Made by a program: the position numbers and the translations under genes. Positions 45,547 through 53,829 of a DNA stretch of 64,000 nt are shown piece by piece. Origin of the DNA: G965216695 sp965216695 (GTDB lineage Bacteria; Pseudomonadota; Gammaproteobacteria; Pseudomonadales; Azotimanducaceae). The notes below the pieces were generated by a model. The model was not told the origin of the DNA, did not search any database, and was given only the letters and a program-made list of their open reading frames with translations. The stretch is from the NCBI GenBank assembly GCA_965216695.1, contig OZ244212.1, positions 806,001 to 870,000 on the forward strand, in the 5' to 3' direction. The stretch's first letter is position 1. The number at the start of each line of letters is the position of its first letter.

Positions 45547-46314
45547 CTACTGACCACCAGCCACATCGATGAACTGCCCGGTAATCCACTGGGCAGCGGG
45601 TGATGCGAAAAAGACTGCTGCGGCTGCACAGTCTTCTGGCGTGCCGGTACGGCCGAGCGGAACCGCTTCACCCAAGTTGTGTTCCGCCTCGGCTCGCTCC
45701 AGGTGCATCGTCTCGAGCAGCATGTCGGTGACGATGATTCCCGGGGCTATGCAGTTCACGGTGATACCCTTGGGGCTGAGTTCGGTGGCGAGCGTCCGCG
45801 TCATGCTGATCATGCCCATGTTTGCTGCCGAGTAGACGCCGAAACCCGGAGACGGTTTGTGCGCCGCGATCGAAATGATATTGATGATGCGGCCGCCATC
45901 GTGCATCCGTTTGGCCGCCTGTTGCGAGCCCCAGAACTTGGTTTTCATGTTGAGCGTGAGCTGCTCGTCGAATTTCTCGAGCGGAATGTCCGGCAGCGAG
46001 TACATTTTGCGATCGAGATTGCCGCCGGCGTTGTTCACCATCACGTCGAGCCGACCGAACTCTTCGACAACCCGGTCCAGCGCCTGCGGAATCGAATCGA
46101 AGTCCATCACGTCCGCAGACAGCCCCATGCCGCGCTGTCCACGTTCTGCGACTTCCTTCGCAACGCTGTCCACATCGGCCTGCCGGCGGGCGATCACAAC
46201 CACATCACTACCGCACTCGGCGAGTGCGAGCGCTATGCCGCGACCAATACCCCGACCGCCGCCAGTGACCACCGAAACCTTGCCGTCCAGGCGAAACTGT
46301 TCGTGCATTCCCAT
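45547..46314 (-). CDS. short-chain dehydrogenase family protein lacking the catalytic lysine
   Basis: 255 residues with the full SDR frame: TGGGRGIGRG at 17-26, NNAG at 94-97, Ser148 in NIISIAAHK, and Tyr161 in FGVYSAANMG. Position 165 of the YxxxK motif is Asn, so the proton-relay lysine is missing. It may be inactive or work differently. A strong GGGGAGG site supports the ATG. It lies just after the PQQ/cytochrome gene, on the same strand. Confidence 0.88.
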   Translation of the reverse strand: MGMHEQFRLDGKVSVVTGGGRGIGRGIALALAECGSDVVVIARRQADVDSVAKEVAERGQRGMGLSADVMDFDSIPQALDRVVEEFGRLDVMVNNAGGNLDRKMYSLPDIPLEKFDEQLTLNMKTKFWGSQQAAKRMHDGGRIINIISIAAHKPSPGFGVYSAANMGMISMTRTLATELSPKGITVNCIAPGIIVTDMLLETMHLERAEAEHNLGEAVPLGRTGTPEDCAAAAVFFASPAAQWITGQFIDVAGGQ

Positions 46315-46371
46315 CGCATCCTCCCCTGTTATTGAAATAAGCTCAAAAACGCAGACTCGAAACGCACGCTC

Positions 46372-48273
46372 TCAATCGGGCACGCTAAACGCAAGCAGTA
46401 CGTTCCCCGGCATCCTGTCACCAAACAGATAACCGGAATTCACATAGACCCAGCCGCCGACGATCACCGGGCCATCCGACTCGATCGAGCCGCCCCGCGC
46501 GACCACGCCCGACACCGTCTCGAACGCCCGGTTGGTGTCGAAATCCCAGAGGATGCGGCCATCGGCGGAATCGTACGCGCGCAGGTGGCCGTCGAAAGCG
46601 CCCGCGAACACAATGCCGGGAATTGCGGAAACCGCGGCACTCAGACCCGGATCGCACGCCGGTCGTTCGTCCGCCGCACAGACGTCCGGGGCGGGCGTAA
46701 ACCAGATTTCGGATCCCGTCGCAGGATCCAGCGCAAACAGACCGGGTTTGGGCGTGCCGGTAAAGCGACCGGTGAACGTCGTGTCGGCATTGGGCGCATA
46801 CAACCGTTCACCGTCCGTCGCCATTCCCCAGTGCACCCCACCCGCGAATCCACCGCGTCCTATCTTGGTACGCCACACCAGCGCGCCGTCATCGGGGTCG
46901 AGCGCGAACACATCACCAGACTTCTGCCCTACCAACAGTCGTTGCGTGCCGTCTGCCAACGTCTCCAACACCGGCGATGCGCCGATGTCCAGGTCGGGGC
47001 CATCCTCCACCGGGCAGTTGGCGCCGCCACCGATAAAACAGGCCATGTTCCACGCATCGCCCGAAATGGACTGATACGTCCAGATGCGCCTCCCGCTGTC
47101 CAGATCGAAGGCAAGCACCGCGTCGCTGCTTGGCGCTGCGGGCGAGGTATACGCTTCCCCAGTGCCGACGTAGAGACGGTTGCGCTGCACGTCAATCGTC
47201 GGGCTGTTCCAGATTGGCGCGCCGGCAGGATGGAACCGGTCCGAACCCGCCGGAGTTTTCTCCCCGGTAGGCTGCGGCGTCTGCTCGATGCTGGACGCCG
47301 ACCAGAGCTTGCGTCCCTCGATCGCGTCGAAGGCGACCACCGCGCCTTGAAACGTACAGCACGCGTAGCCGGGGTCCGCCGCGCTCGCCCATTCGCTGGA
47401 CGACACGGGCACGAACACGCGGCCATCGTGATATCGGGGCGAACCGGTAATGGTGGCATCGGGGTGATCGTGCACGCGTGTACGCCACTGAAGCCTGCCG
47501 CTGACCAGCGCAATCCGGTATAGATTGCCCTGCATGTCGCCCGCGTAGACGGCCGCATCGGCGGAGGTGCCATCGATCGTCACGCTCGAGCGCACTTCGG
47601 CATCCGCCTGAAATGTCCAGCGCGCGCATCCCGACGCGGCATCGAGGGCAAACACACGCCCATCCTGCCCCCCCACAATAAGCGTATCGCCCACAACCAA
47701 CGGTTGGCTGCGCGCGCGGGTCGCACCCGGATAGGAAAACGCCCACGCGAGCTCGAGCCGCGGGACGTCCGCTGCGTCGAGCTGAGCAACCTCTGCCGCA
47801 AAGAAGCGCCGGTTGGCCGCGTCCACGCCCCACCCGTCCATAACCAGTTGTTCCACCGACGGTCGGTTCTGTCCTGGCGGGCACATCGCTACCGGTTCAT
47901 CCTTCGCGGAGGATCCGCCGTACTGGTCGGCGAGCGCGCGCTTCTGTGCATCCGACAGACCCTGCGCGTGGATGGCCATGGAGCCTGAAGTGAGCGCTTC
48001 GAAGATCGCATCGCCACCCAGCATCTGGAACGTCACGATGTGGGGTGCGTGCGGCACACCGCCGTTGTGGCATTGCGCGCAGCGAGACTCGAATTCGACC
48101 GTTGCATCGAACGGCGCCCGGCTAACCACATCGATCAAGGGCGTATCGTCAGCGTCGGCGGGACCGGATGACTCGCAGCCTGCGCTGAGGAGGGCCCCGA
48201 AAACACAAGCCACTAACGCCGCACGAATCACGAGCGCGCGCTCGCGGGAACGCAACCTATCGGTACGCTGCAT
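46372..48273 (-). CDS. cytochrome c/PQQ-type beta-propeller lipoprotein
   Basis: 633 residues. Signal with lipobox (FGALLSAGCESSG). An N-terminal cytochrome c domain has the haem site CAQCHNGG near residue 68. The rest is an eight-bladed PQQ-type propeller with repeated W-rich blades (GRVFALDAASGCARWTFQ, GDVFALDPDDGALVWRTK, LYVGTGEAYTSPA). A vicinal Cys-Cys lies in GYACCTFQGAVVAFDA. The domain order resembles polyvinyl-alcohol-dehydrogenase-type quinohaemoproteins, which oxidise alcohols. ATG 48273 is chosen for the GGAGGGGG site; an upstream ATG at 48306 is possible. Homologous to 49693. The substrate is unknown. Confidence 0.8.
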   Translation of the reverse strand: MQRTDRLRSRERALVIRAALVACVFGALLSAGCESSGPADADDTPLIDVVSRAPFDATVEFESRCAQCHNGGVPHAPHIVTFQMLGGDAIFEALTSGSMAIHAQGLSDAQKRALADQYGGSSAKDEPVAMCPPGQNRPSVEQLVMDGWGVDAANRRFFAAEVAQLDAADVPRLELAWAFSYPGATRARSQPLVVGDTLIVGGQDGRVFALDAASGCARWTFQADAEVRSSVTIDGTSADAAVYAGDMQGNLYRIALVSGRLQWRTRVHDHPDATITGSPRYHDGRVFVPVSSSEWASAADPGYACCTFQGAVVAFDAIEGRKLWSASSIEQTPQPTGEKTPAGSDRFHPAGAPIWNSPTIDVQRNRLYVGTGEAYTSPAAPSSDAVLAFDLDSGRRIWTYQSISGDAWNMACFIGGGANCPVEDGPDLDIGASPVLETLADGTQRLLVGQKSGDVFALDPDDGALVWRTKIGRGGFAGGVHWGMATDGERLYAPNADTTFTGRFTGTPKPGLFALDPATGSEIWFTPAPDVCAADERPACDPGLSAAVSAIPGIVFAGAFDGHLRAYDSADGRILWDFDTNRAFETVSGVVARGGSIESDGPVIVGGWVYVNSGYLFGDRMPGNVLLAFSVPD

Positions 48274-48382
48274 CTTCGAAATGCCCCCTCCAGAAGGAAA
48301 ACGCATGATGACGTTCCGCAACACGCGCCGCAAGAAGGGGCCCGAATCTTAGACGCGGTACGCGTCCGTCGAACGCTCGCCG

Positions 48383-49549
48383 TCACTCACCGCCGTCTTG
48401 CGTCGGCTCTGCTATCGGTTGATCCAGACCTTCGATCGGCCGGTAGTACGGTTTGCCTTCCATCGACTGGAATTTCTTCGCCCAGTTGGCAGACGCTTCA
48501 TCCGGCGTAAAGGCCCAGTCCTGGCGGTGGTAGTTCCAACTGTCCGGATTCAGCGCCTGCGCTTTCTGCCAGTAACGGTCGGCGCGTTGCAGGTCACCCT
48601 GCTTCTGAAAGTACACTCCGAGCCGGAACGCAGGCTCGGCCAGTGACTGCTCTGCTGTGCGTGGCTCGAGTGTCACCGCACCAGCGCGCACATACACGCT
48701 CTCGCTTCCGTTGCGAACCCAGGCGGCGACCATCGGCGCGTAATCGTCTCGCCCGAACTCCATTTCGCCCATCTTGTGCTTCACGGCATAGGTGCCCTCA
48801 TCGATTCGGCGCACGATCCCACGCTCGTCGATCCACACGGCCGACGGCACGTTCACCAGGTTGTACAGCGCACTGACCCGATGGGTTTCATCCACGAGAC
48901 CGACGTAGGTGATCCCGGCTTTCTCGTACCAGGGCGCCGCAGCGGCGAGCCCTTCAGTGTCCTGGGCGACCGCAATGATCATGAAATTCGGATCCGCCAG
49001 CTTCTCGAAAAACACCTGCCAACCTGACAGGTCGAAGCGGCATCCTCACCAGCTTGCCCAGCTGAGCAGCATGATCTTCTTGCCTTTGAAATCAGACAGC
49101 GATTTCTCATCACCCTGCCAGTCGGGCAGCGTGAAATCCGGTGCGACCCCTTCCCGGATCAAAGCCTGACGTGTCACCGGAATGGCGCCAAAGCTCCAGA
49201 CACCTTTGTCGTGATCCACCACGAACGGCTGTTGAATGCGTCGCGCAAGCTCTGTAACGCTAATCCAGGCGTCGTTCTCGCGACGAACGAATATCGCGCT
49301 GTCTTCGTCCTGGCGGACCGGTACACAGATGTCTTCGAAACACGCGCCTTCCGGCTTCAGTTCGAAGCCGTTAACCGCCGGTAAAACCGAGGGCTTAACC
49401 CACAGATCGGTCGCATCAGGCAGCACAGAGCCAACCTCCGTGACCCGATCTTCGAACAGCACCACCGCCGCCTGCGCAGGGGTGAGGAACCCCAACCCGG
49501 CCACTACGACCAAAACCGCACGCCAATGCGTCGAACAGTTCCAATGCAT
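48383..49549 (-). CDS. ResA/TlpA-like selenoprotein (UGA at 49046-49048 read as Sec)
   Basis: 388 residues if the in-frame TGA is read as Sec168. Signal peptide VLVVVAGLGFLTPAQA. Residues about 130-290 are a redoxin fold: PDFTLPDWQGDEKSLSDFKG, then KKIMLLSWASW-Sec-GCRFDL, FMIIAVAQDT and NVPSAVWIDERG with the cis-Pro. The motif W-A-S-W-Sec-G-C fits the WAxxUGC family of ResA-like (seleno)proteins. The fold cannot form if translation ends at the UGA, and the downstream part lacks its own ribosome site. A GGAG site supports ATG 49549. The C-terminus has TPR-like helices (ADRYWQKAQALNPDSWNYHR). It lies between two cytochrome-c/PQQ genes, so it may handle thiols during their maturation in the periplasm. 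Confidence 0.88.
49017..49042 (-). promoter_or_regulatory. putative bacterial SECIS hairpin (redoxin gene)
   Basis: Starts 3 nt after the UGA. Lower stem UGCC/GGCA, a 5-nt bulge (GCUUC), upper stem GACCU/AGGUU with one G-U pair, loop GUC. The loop begins 17 nt after the UGA and its first base is G, closely like the element at 20903-20930. Drawn by eye. Confidence 0.55.
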
Positions 49550-49692
49550 ATTGCGTCTCCCAACGTTTCGTGCACGGAGACTAGGGAATCTCCGGCGAAA
49601 TATCATCTCCTTCCGCCGTCCTGCGCGTCGAACAGTTGCCGGATGACTTCGTGGTCGCCACACTACGAAAAAAACAGAGGCACGATTTCCCG

Positions 49693-51609
49693 ATGCATTT
49701 CTCTCACGCAGTCACGGCGCTCGTTCTCTCCTTCATCGCGGGTGCGTGCACCCAGACCGCAAGTGTGCCTGACCAACCGGAACCACCTGCCGCTGCGCAG
49801 CCCGATGCAAAAACGCTTCCAGACGCCAAGGACGGTATGCAGGCCATCGCAGACGCGGCGGCCGCGCGCTTCGCGATGCCCGGGAAGGCTCATTACGACC
49901 GCGCCTGCGCAACCTGCCACGAAGGCGCAATCAAGAAAGCGCCACACCGGGAGATGATCGGCTTGATGACGCCGCAGGCAATCCTGCGGGCGATCACCGA
50001 CGGCGTGATGCAGACCGAAGCGTCAGTGCTGACCGATAAGGAACGGCTGGAGGTGTCCGAGTTTCTGGCCGGCAAAACGATGGCCGAAGCGCGCGAAGTC
50101 GAGTTGCCGGAATGTGCCGGCCCCATACCTCAAACGCCTCGACCGGTAGCCTTCGCCAACTGGGGACTGCAACCGCAGAACACACGTTTCATTCCGATGG
50201 ACACCGGCGGTCTGGACCAGACCAACGTCAGTAGCCTCCAACCAAAATGGTCGCTGGCCTTTCCCGGCGCCAACCGCGCCCGCTCGCAGCCCGCTATTGC
50301 CGGCGATGTCCTGTTCGTCGGTAGTCATAGCGGTGCCGTCTTTGCGCTCGACCGCAACGACGGATGCGTGCACTGGCGGTTCCAGGCGTCGGGCGAGGTA
50401 CGCACGGGCATCGTAACGAGTCCGGACGCACAGGCACTGTACTTCGGCGACGTGCTGGGCAACGTGTACGCTTTGAACGCGGGCAGCGGCGGCTTGCTGT
50501 GGAAGGATCGTGCAGACGACCATCCCAATGCAACGATCACCGGCACCCCCTCGCTTCATGACGGCAGTCTGTTCGTGCCTGTGTCGTCACTGGAAGTGAG
50601 TCTCGCCGTGGATCCTTCCTACGAGTGCTGCACATTCCGGGGTTCGGTCGTCGCGTACGACGCCGGCAGTGGGGAGCGGGTCTGGAAAACCTATACGATC
50701 GCCGAGCCAGCCACCGTGCAGAGCCAGAACCGCGCCGGTACCAACATGCGCGGCCCCTCGGGCGCAGTGATCTGGAACAGTCCGGCCATCGATGCCGCAC
50801 GCAATCAACTCTACGTGGGTACCGGTGAAAACATGTCCTCCCCGGCAACTGAAACCAGCGACGCCATCTTCGCGATTGATCTGAGCGACGGAACGGTCAA
50901 CTGGGTGTTTCAGGCCACGGCCAACGATGTCTGGAACACCGCCTGCGACACGGTCACCGACCACAGTTGTCCGCCGGAAGCCGGCCCCGATTTCGATTTC
51001 GGGTCCGCACCGCTGCTCACCCGGGCAAGTGACGGGCGCGACCTGGTGGTGGCCGGTCAGAAGTCCGGGGTTGTGCACGCACTGAACCCGGACACAGGCG
51101 CGGTGGCCTGGCAGCGGCGTGTCGGTCGCGGCGGCATCCAGGGCGGCGTGCACTTCGGCATCGCGGCGGCCCACGGCAAGGTCTTCGTCCCTATCAGCGA
51201 CATGGCGGACGGACGCACCTACGACCACCCGGATCGCCCCGGCGTCCACGCGCTGAATGCCGCAACGGGTGAAACGCTATGGTACGCCGAGTGGCCGGAC
51301 CGCTGTAACGGCCGGTCGTTCTGTCACCCGGGCGTCTCGCAGGCGATTACCGTCATCTCAGACATGGTGGTTGCCGGAGGCATGGACGGCATCGCCCGCG
51401 CGTTCTCCGAAAGCGACGGCCGCCTCCTGTGGGAACTGGACACAACTCAACCGTTCGAGACGGTTTCCGGAGACACCACGCGCGGCGGATCGTTCGGCGG
51501 CGCCGCCGCGCCGGTAGCTTTCGACGGCACGCTGATTCTTAGTTCCGGGTACGGGATCTATAATCACATGCCCGGCAATCTGCTGGTGACGCTCTCGCTC
51601 AGCGAGTAG
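49693..51609 (+). CDS. cytochrome c/PQQ-type beta-propeller lipoprotein
   Basis: 638 residues, a paralogue of 46372-48273. Lipobox in VLSFIAGACTQT; haem site RACATCHEGA near residue 77; then the propeller (AVFALDRNDGCVHWRFQ, GVVHALNPDTGAVAWQR). A vicinal Cys-Cys lies in YECCTFRGSVVAYDA. Quinohaemoprotein dehydrogenases of this kind pass electrons from a PQQ-dependent centre to the cytochrome domain. ATG 49693 gives a signal peptide at once; an upstream start would add a polar 19 residues. Divergent from the selenoprotein gene, sharing a 143-nt promoter region. Confidence 0.82.
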   Translation: MHFSHAVTALVLSFIAGACTQTASVPDQPEPPAAAQPDAKTLPDAKDGMQAIADAAAARFAMPGKAHYDRACATCHEGAIKKAPHREMIGLMTPQAILRAITDGVMQTEASVLTDKERLEVSEFLAGKTMAEAREVELPECAGPIPQTPRPVAFANWGLQPQNTRFIPMDTGGLDQTNVSSLQPKWSLAFPGANRARSQPAIAGDVLFVGSHSGAVFALDRNDGCVHWRFQASGEVRTGIVTSPDAQALYFGDVLGNVYALNAGSGGLLWKDRADDHPNATITGTPSLHDGSLFVPVSSLEVSLAVDPSYECCTFRGSVVAYDAGSGERVWKTYTIAEPATVQSQNRAGTNMRGPSGAVIWNSPAIDAARNQLYVGTGENMSSPATETSDAIFAIDLSDGTVNWVFQATANDVWNTACDTVTDHSCPPEAGPDFDFGSAPLLTRASDGRDLVVAGQKSGVVHALNPDTGAVAWQRRVGRGGIQGGVHFGIAAAHGKVFVPISDMADGRTYDHPDRPGVHALNAATGETLWYAEWPDRCNGRSFCHPGVSQAITVISDMVVAGGMDGIARAFSESDGRLLWELDTTQPFETVSGDTTRGGSFGGAAAPVAFDGTLILSSGYGIYNHMPGNLLVTLSLSE

Positions 51610-51616
51610 CGCATCG

Positions 51617-52171
51617 TCACCGCCCCGGCCCGTCGACCCTGAGCGTCATAACGACGTCGTCGACGGAGTCGCCGGCAATTCTGAAGCGGTCGGCGACTAC
51701 GCCGACTTCTTCAAACCCGAGCGTCTGATACAAAGCCCGGGCCGGAAGGTTGTGAGCAAACACCTTGAGGTCGACCCACACAAGGGCAGGTTCGCGTCGC
51801 GCAAACTCGAGCGCACGAACCATCAACGCGCGCCCCAGGCCACGTCCCCGGTAACCGCGCTCAATGCCAATACCCAACTCACACCGATGCGAAGCCGTGA
51901 CCAGGGATTCGCCTTTGAGGTTAACGTGGCCTACCACCAATCCATCGTCTGCCCCAACCCACCAGCGCTGCCAGCCCGGTTGGTCGAGGGTCCTCGAGAT
52001 TACCGCCGGGTCGGGCCCCCGCGGCCCGTCGGACGCGCCAGGCTCGAACGGCATGAAGTGCCAGTCATCGCCCACACCCGATTCCAACCGGTGGCGGTAG
52101 AAGTGCGCCGCCAGCGCATCGATATCCGCTGCGTCCCCCGGCTCGTCGAGACCTCGGATCTGGACGTTCAC
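51617..52171 (-). CDS. GNAT-family N-acetyltransferase
   Basis: 184 residues. Motif A ELGIGIERGYRGRGLGRALM binds acetyl-CoA; the C-terminal NLPARALYQTLGFEEVG is the usual Y-Q-x-x-G-F end. Transfers an acetyl group to an amine of an unknown substrate. The GTG start is close to the ferredoxin gene upstream (46 nt), so it may be part of the P450 transcript. It resembles RimI-type acetyltransferases only in general. Confidence 0.85.
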   Translation of the reverse strand: MNVQIRGLDEPGDAADIDALAAHFYRHRLESGVGDDWHFMPFEPGASDGPRGPDPAVISRTLDQPGWQRWWVGADDGLVVGHVNLKGESLVTASHRCELGIGIERGYRGRGLGRALMVRALEFARREPALVWVDLKVFAHNLPARALYQTLGFEEVGVVADRFRIAGDSVDDVVMTLRVDGPGR

Positions 52172-52217
52172 TTTCAGCCGCCTTCAACCGTCGCTCGACG
52201 TCGCCGATTGCGCGCGA

Positions 52218-52415
52218 TCAGTCCTCGTGCACGCTAATCGCTGCACTGGGACAGACCTCGGCCGCCTGTTCCGCATGCCGGCGGAGTTCATCCGAATCCA
52301 GCTCGTCCACCAACACCACCGGATCGCCATCCGGACTCATCTTGAACAATTCGGGGTGGTTGTAGTAACACTCGCCCGCCCTGTAACACTTCTCCAGATC
52401 GACCTTAACGCGCAT
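52218..52415 (-). CDS. P450-type [3Fe-4S] ferredoxin
   Basis: 65 residues. Cysteines in EKCYRAGECYYNHPELF and the C-terminal EVCPSAAISV give the short single-cluster layout of actinobacterial/proteobacterial P450 ferredoxins (CxxxxxC...CP). Transfers electrons from a ferredoxin reductase to a P450. Starts 15 nt after the P450 at 52431, so it is almost certainly its redox partner. The usual GxC arrangement is preserved. Confidence 0.9.
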   Translation of the reverse strand: MRVKVDLEKCYRAGECYYNHPELFKMSPDGDPVVLVDELDSDELRRHAEQAAEVCPSAAISVHED

Positions 52416-52430
52416 CTTTCGGCCCGATAA

Positions 52431-53723
52431 TCAATAGGTTATCCAAAGTTCCTGAGGCGACCTGAAGCCACCGCTGTCGATCGATGGAGAACTGATGCCG
52501 GCGTGGACTGTGTCCCGGGCCTGCAAGTCAGGGAACGCTTCATGCAGCTTGGAACACGCAATGATCGCTTCCTGGCGTGCCATCGCGTAGCCCATACAGA
52601 AATGCTGTCCGATGCCGAATCCAAGGTGGCCCGGCTTGCCGTCTTTGTACCGACCTGAGCGGTTCTCTCGGCCCATGTGCAGATCCGCTCGGTGCACATC
52701 GAAGGTGTCCGGGTTTTCAAATACCCGTTCGTCACGGTTTCCGGCGCCGAGATAGAGAATCACCCCAGCGCGTTCCGGAATGACCCGGTCATGAAACTCC
52801 ACCTCCCGGGTCGTGTGACGGAACTGCGCATGCACCACCGGATCGTAGCGCATCATCTCGACGAACACCTGGTTCCACAGTCCGGGATCCTGCTGTACGT
52901 CCGGATACTGGTCCGGCCGCGTGTACAGCATGTGGTACCACATGTTGGCGATCGCCTTGTCGGTGGTGTCCCCACCGGCTGCCAGCAGCAACGCCACGAA
53001 GCCTTTCACTTCGTCAGCATTCATCCGCTGGCCGTCGAGTTCTGCGTTGACGATGCGGGACAGCAGATCGGCACCGTCGCCGTCGCGACGGGCTTCGATC
53101 AGCGGATCGAGGTACGCCCACATTTCGTTTCGCGCCTGTATTCCGCGCGCCAGGTGCTCGCCGCCAAACCCGAGCCCTGCGATCAACGCCTGATACCAGC
53201 CTACGAAGGTGTCTTCGTCCTCGCGCGGCAAGCCCAGCATATTGGAGATGACGCGGATCGGCAGCTGACTGGAGAACTCAGCAACCAGTTCCGCCTCCCG
53301 CTTGGTCTTCAAACGAACCACGATCTCGTCTGCAATCTGCTCCACCATCGGGATGAAGTCGTTAAGACCCTGCCCCACGAACTGACCGGCGACAATGTTG
53401 CGCAACCATCGGTGCTGCGGACTATTGCCGTACTCGAGGATGTTCGGACCGAAGATGTGCGTGGATCCGAACTGATAGGGTCCGTCCGGTTTGTACACCG
53501 CGCGGTCGTACGAGTCGTTGTCCTGAAACACCGAGTCCACGTCCCAGTACCGCGAGATAACCCAGCGGTTGTGAAAGCGATCGTGAAACACGGGGTGATG
53601 GTCGCGTAGCCGCTTATAAAGCGGAAACGGATCCCGCTGAAACTCCGGGCCGTCGAACTCCCGCGGATCGATTTCGTTGGGCAACCCGCCGCCACTCTCG
53701 GTTGAAGATTCCGCTTCCGCCAT
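52431..53723 (-). CDS. cytochrome P450
   Basis: 430 residues. Haem motif HLGFGIGQHFCMG with Cys376, I-helix LLLAAGGDTTDKA with the oxygen-binding Thr, ExxR in FVEMMRYDP. A soluble bacterial class-I enzyme that hydroxylates a hydrophobic substrate. ATG 53723 follows a strong GGAGG. Next gene is the ferredoxin. It is similar in its N-terminal region to the neighbour at 55214 (DPFPLYKRLRDHHPVFHD against NPYPYYRILRDHYPVYHD), so the cluster arose partly by duplication. Confidence 0.92.
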   Translation of the reverse strand: MAEAESSTESGGGLPNEIDPREFDGPEFQRDPFPLYKRLRDHHPVFHDRFHNRWVISRYWDVDSVFQDNDSYDRAVYKPDGPYQFGSTHIFGPNILEYGNSPQHRWLRNIVAGQFVGQGLNDFIPMVEQIADEIVVRLKTKREAELVAEFSSQLPIRVISNMLGLPREDEDTFVGWYQALIAGLGFGGEHLARGIQARNEMWAYLDPLIEARRDGDGADLLSRIVNAELDGQRMNADEVKGFVALLLAAGGDTTDKAIANMWYHMLYTRPDQYPDVQQDPGLWNQVFVEMMRYDPVVHAQFRHTTREVEFHDRVIPERAGVILYLGAGNRDERVFENPDTFDVHRADLHMGRENRSGRYKDGKPGHLGFGIGQHFCMGYAMARQEAIIACSKLHEAFPDLQARDTVHAGISSPSIDSGGFRSPQELWITY

Positions 53724-53829
53724 CGTGCATCCTCCAACTGTGCGCTCTTCTATCGAAGGGCTAAACCATATCAATCTACTATTGAATCGTTCTCAATCTT
53801 TCACGTCTCGTCGCGTCTGCCAGAGTCCA

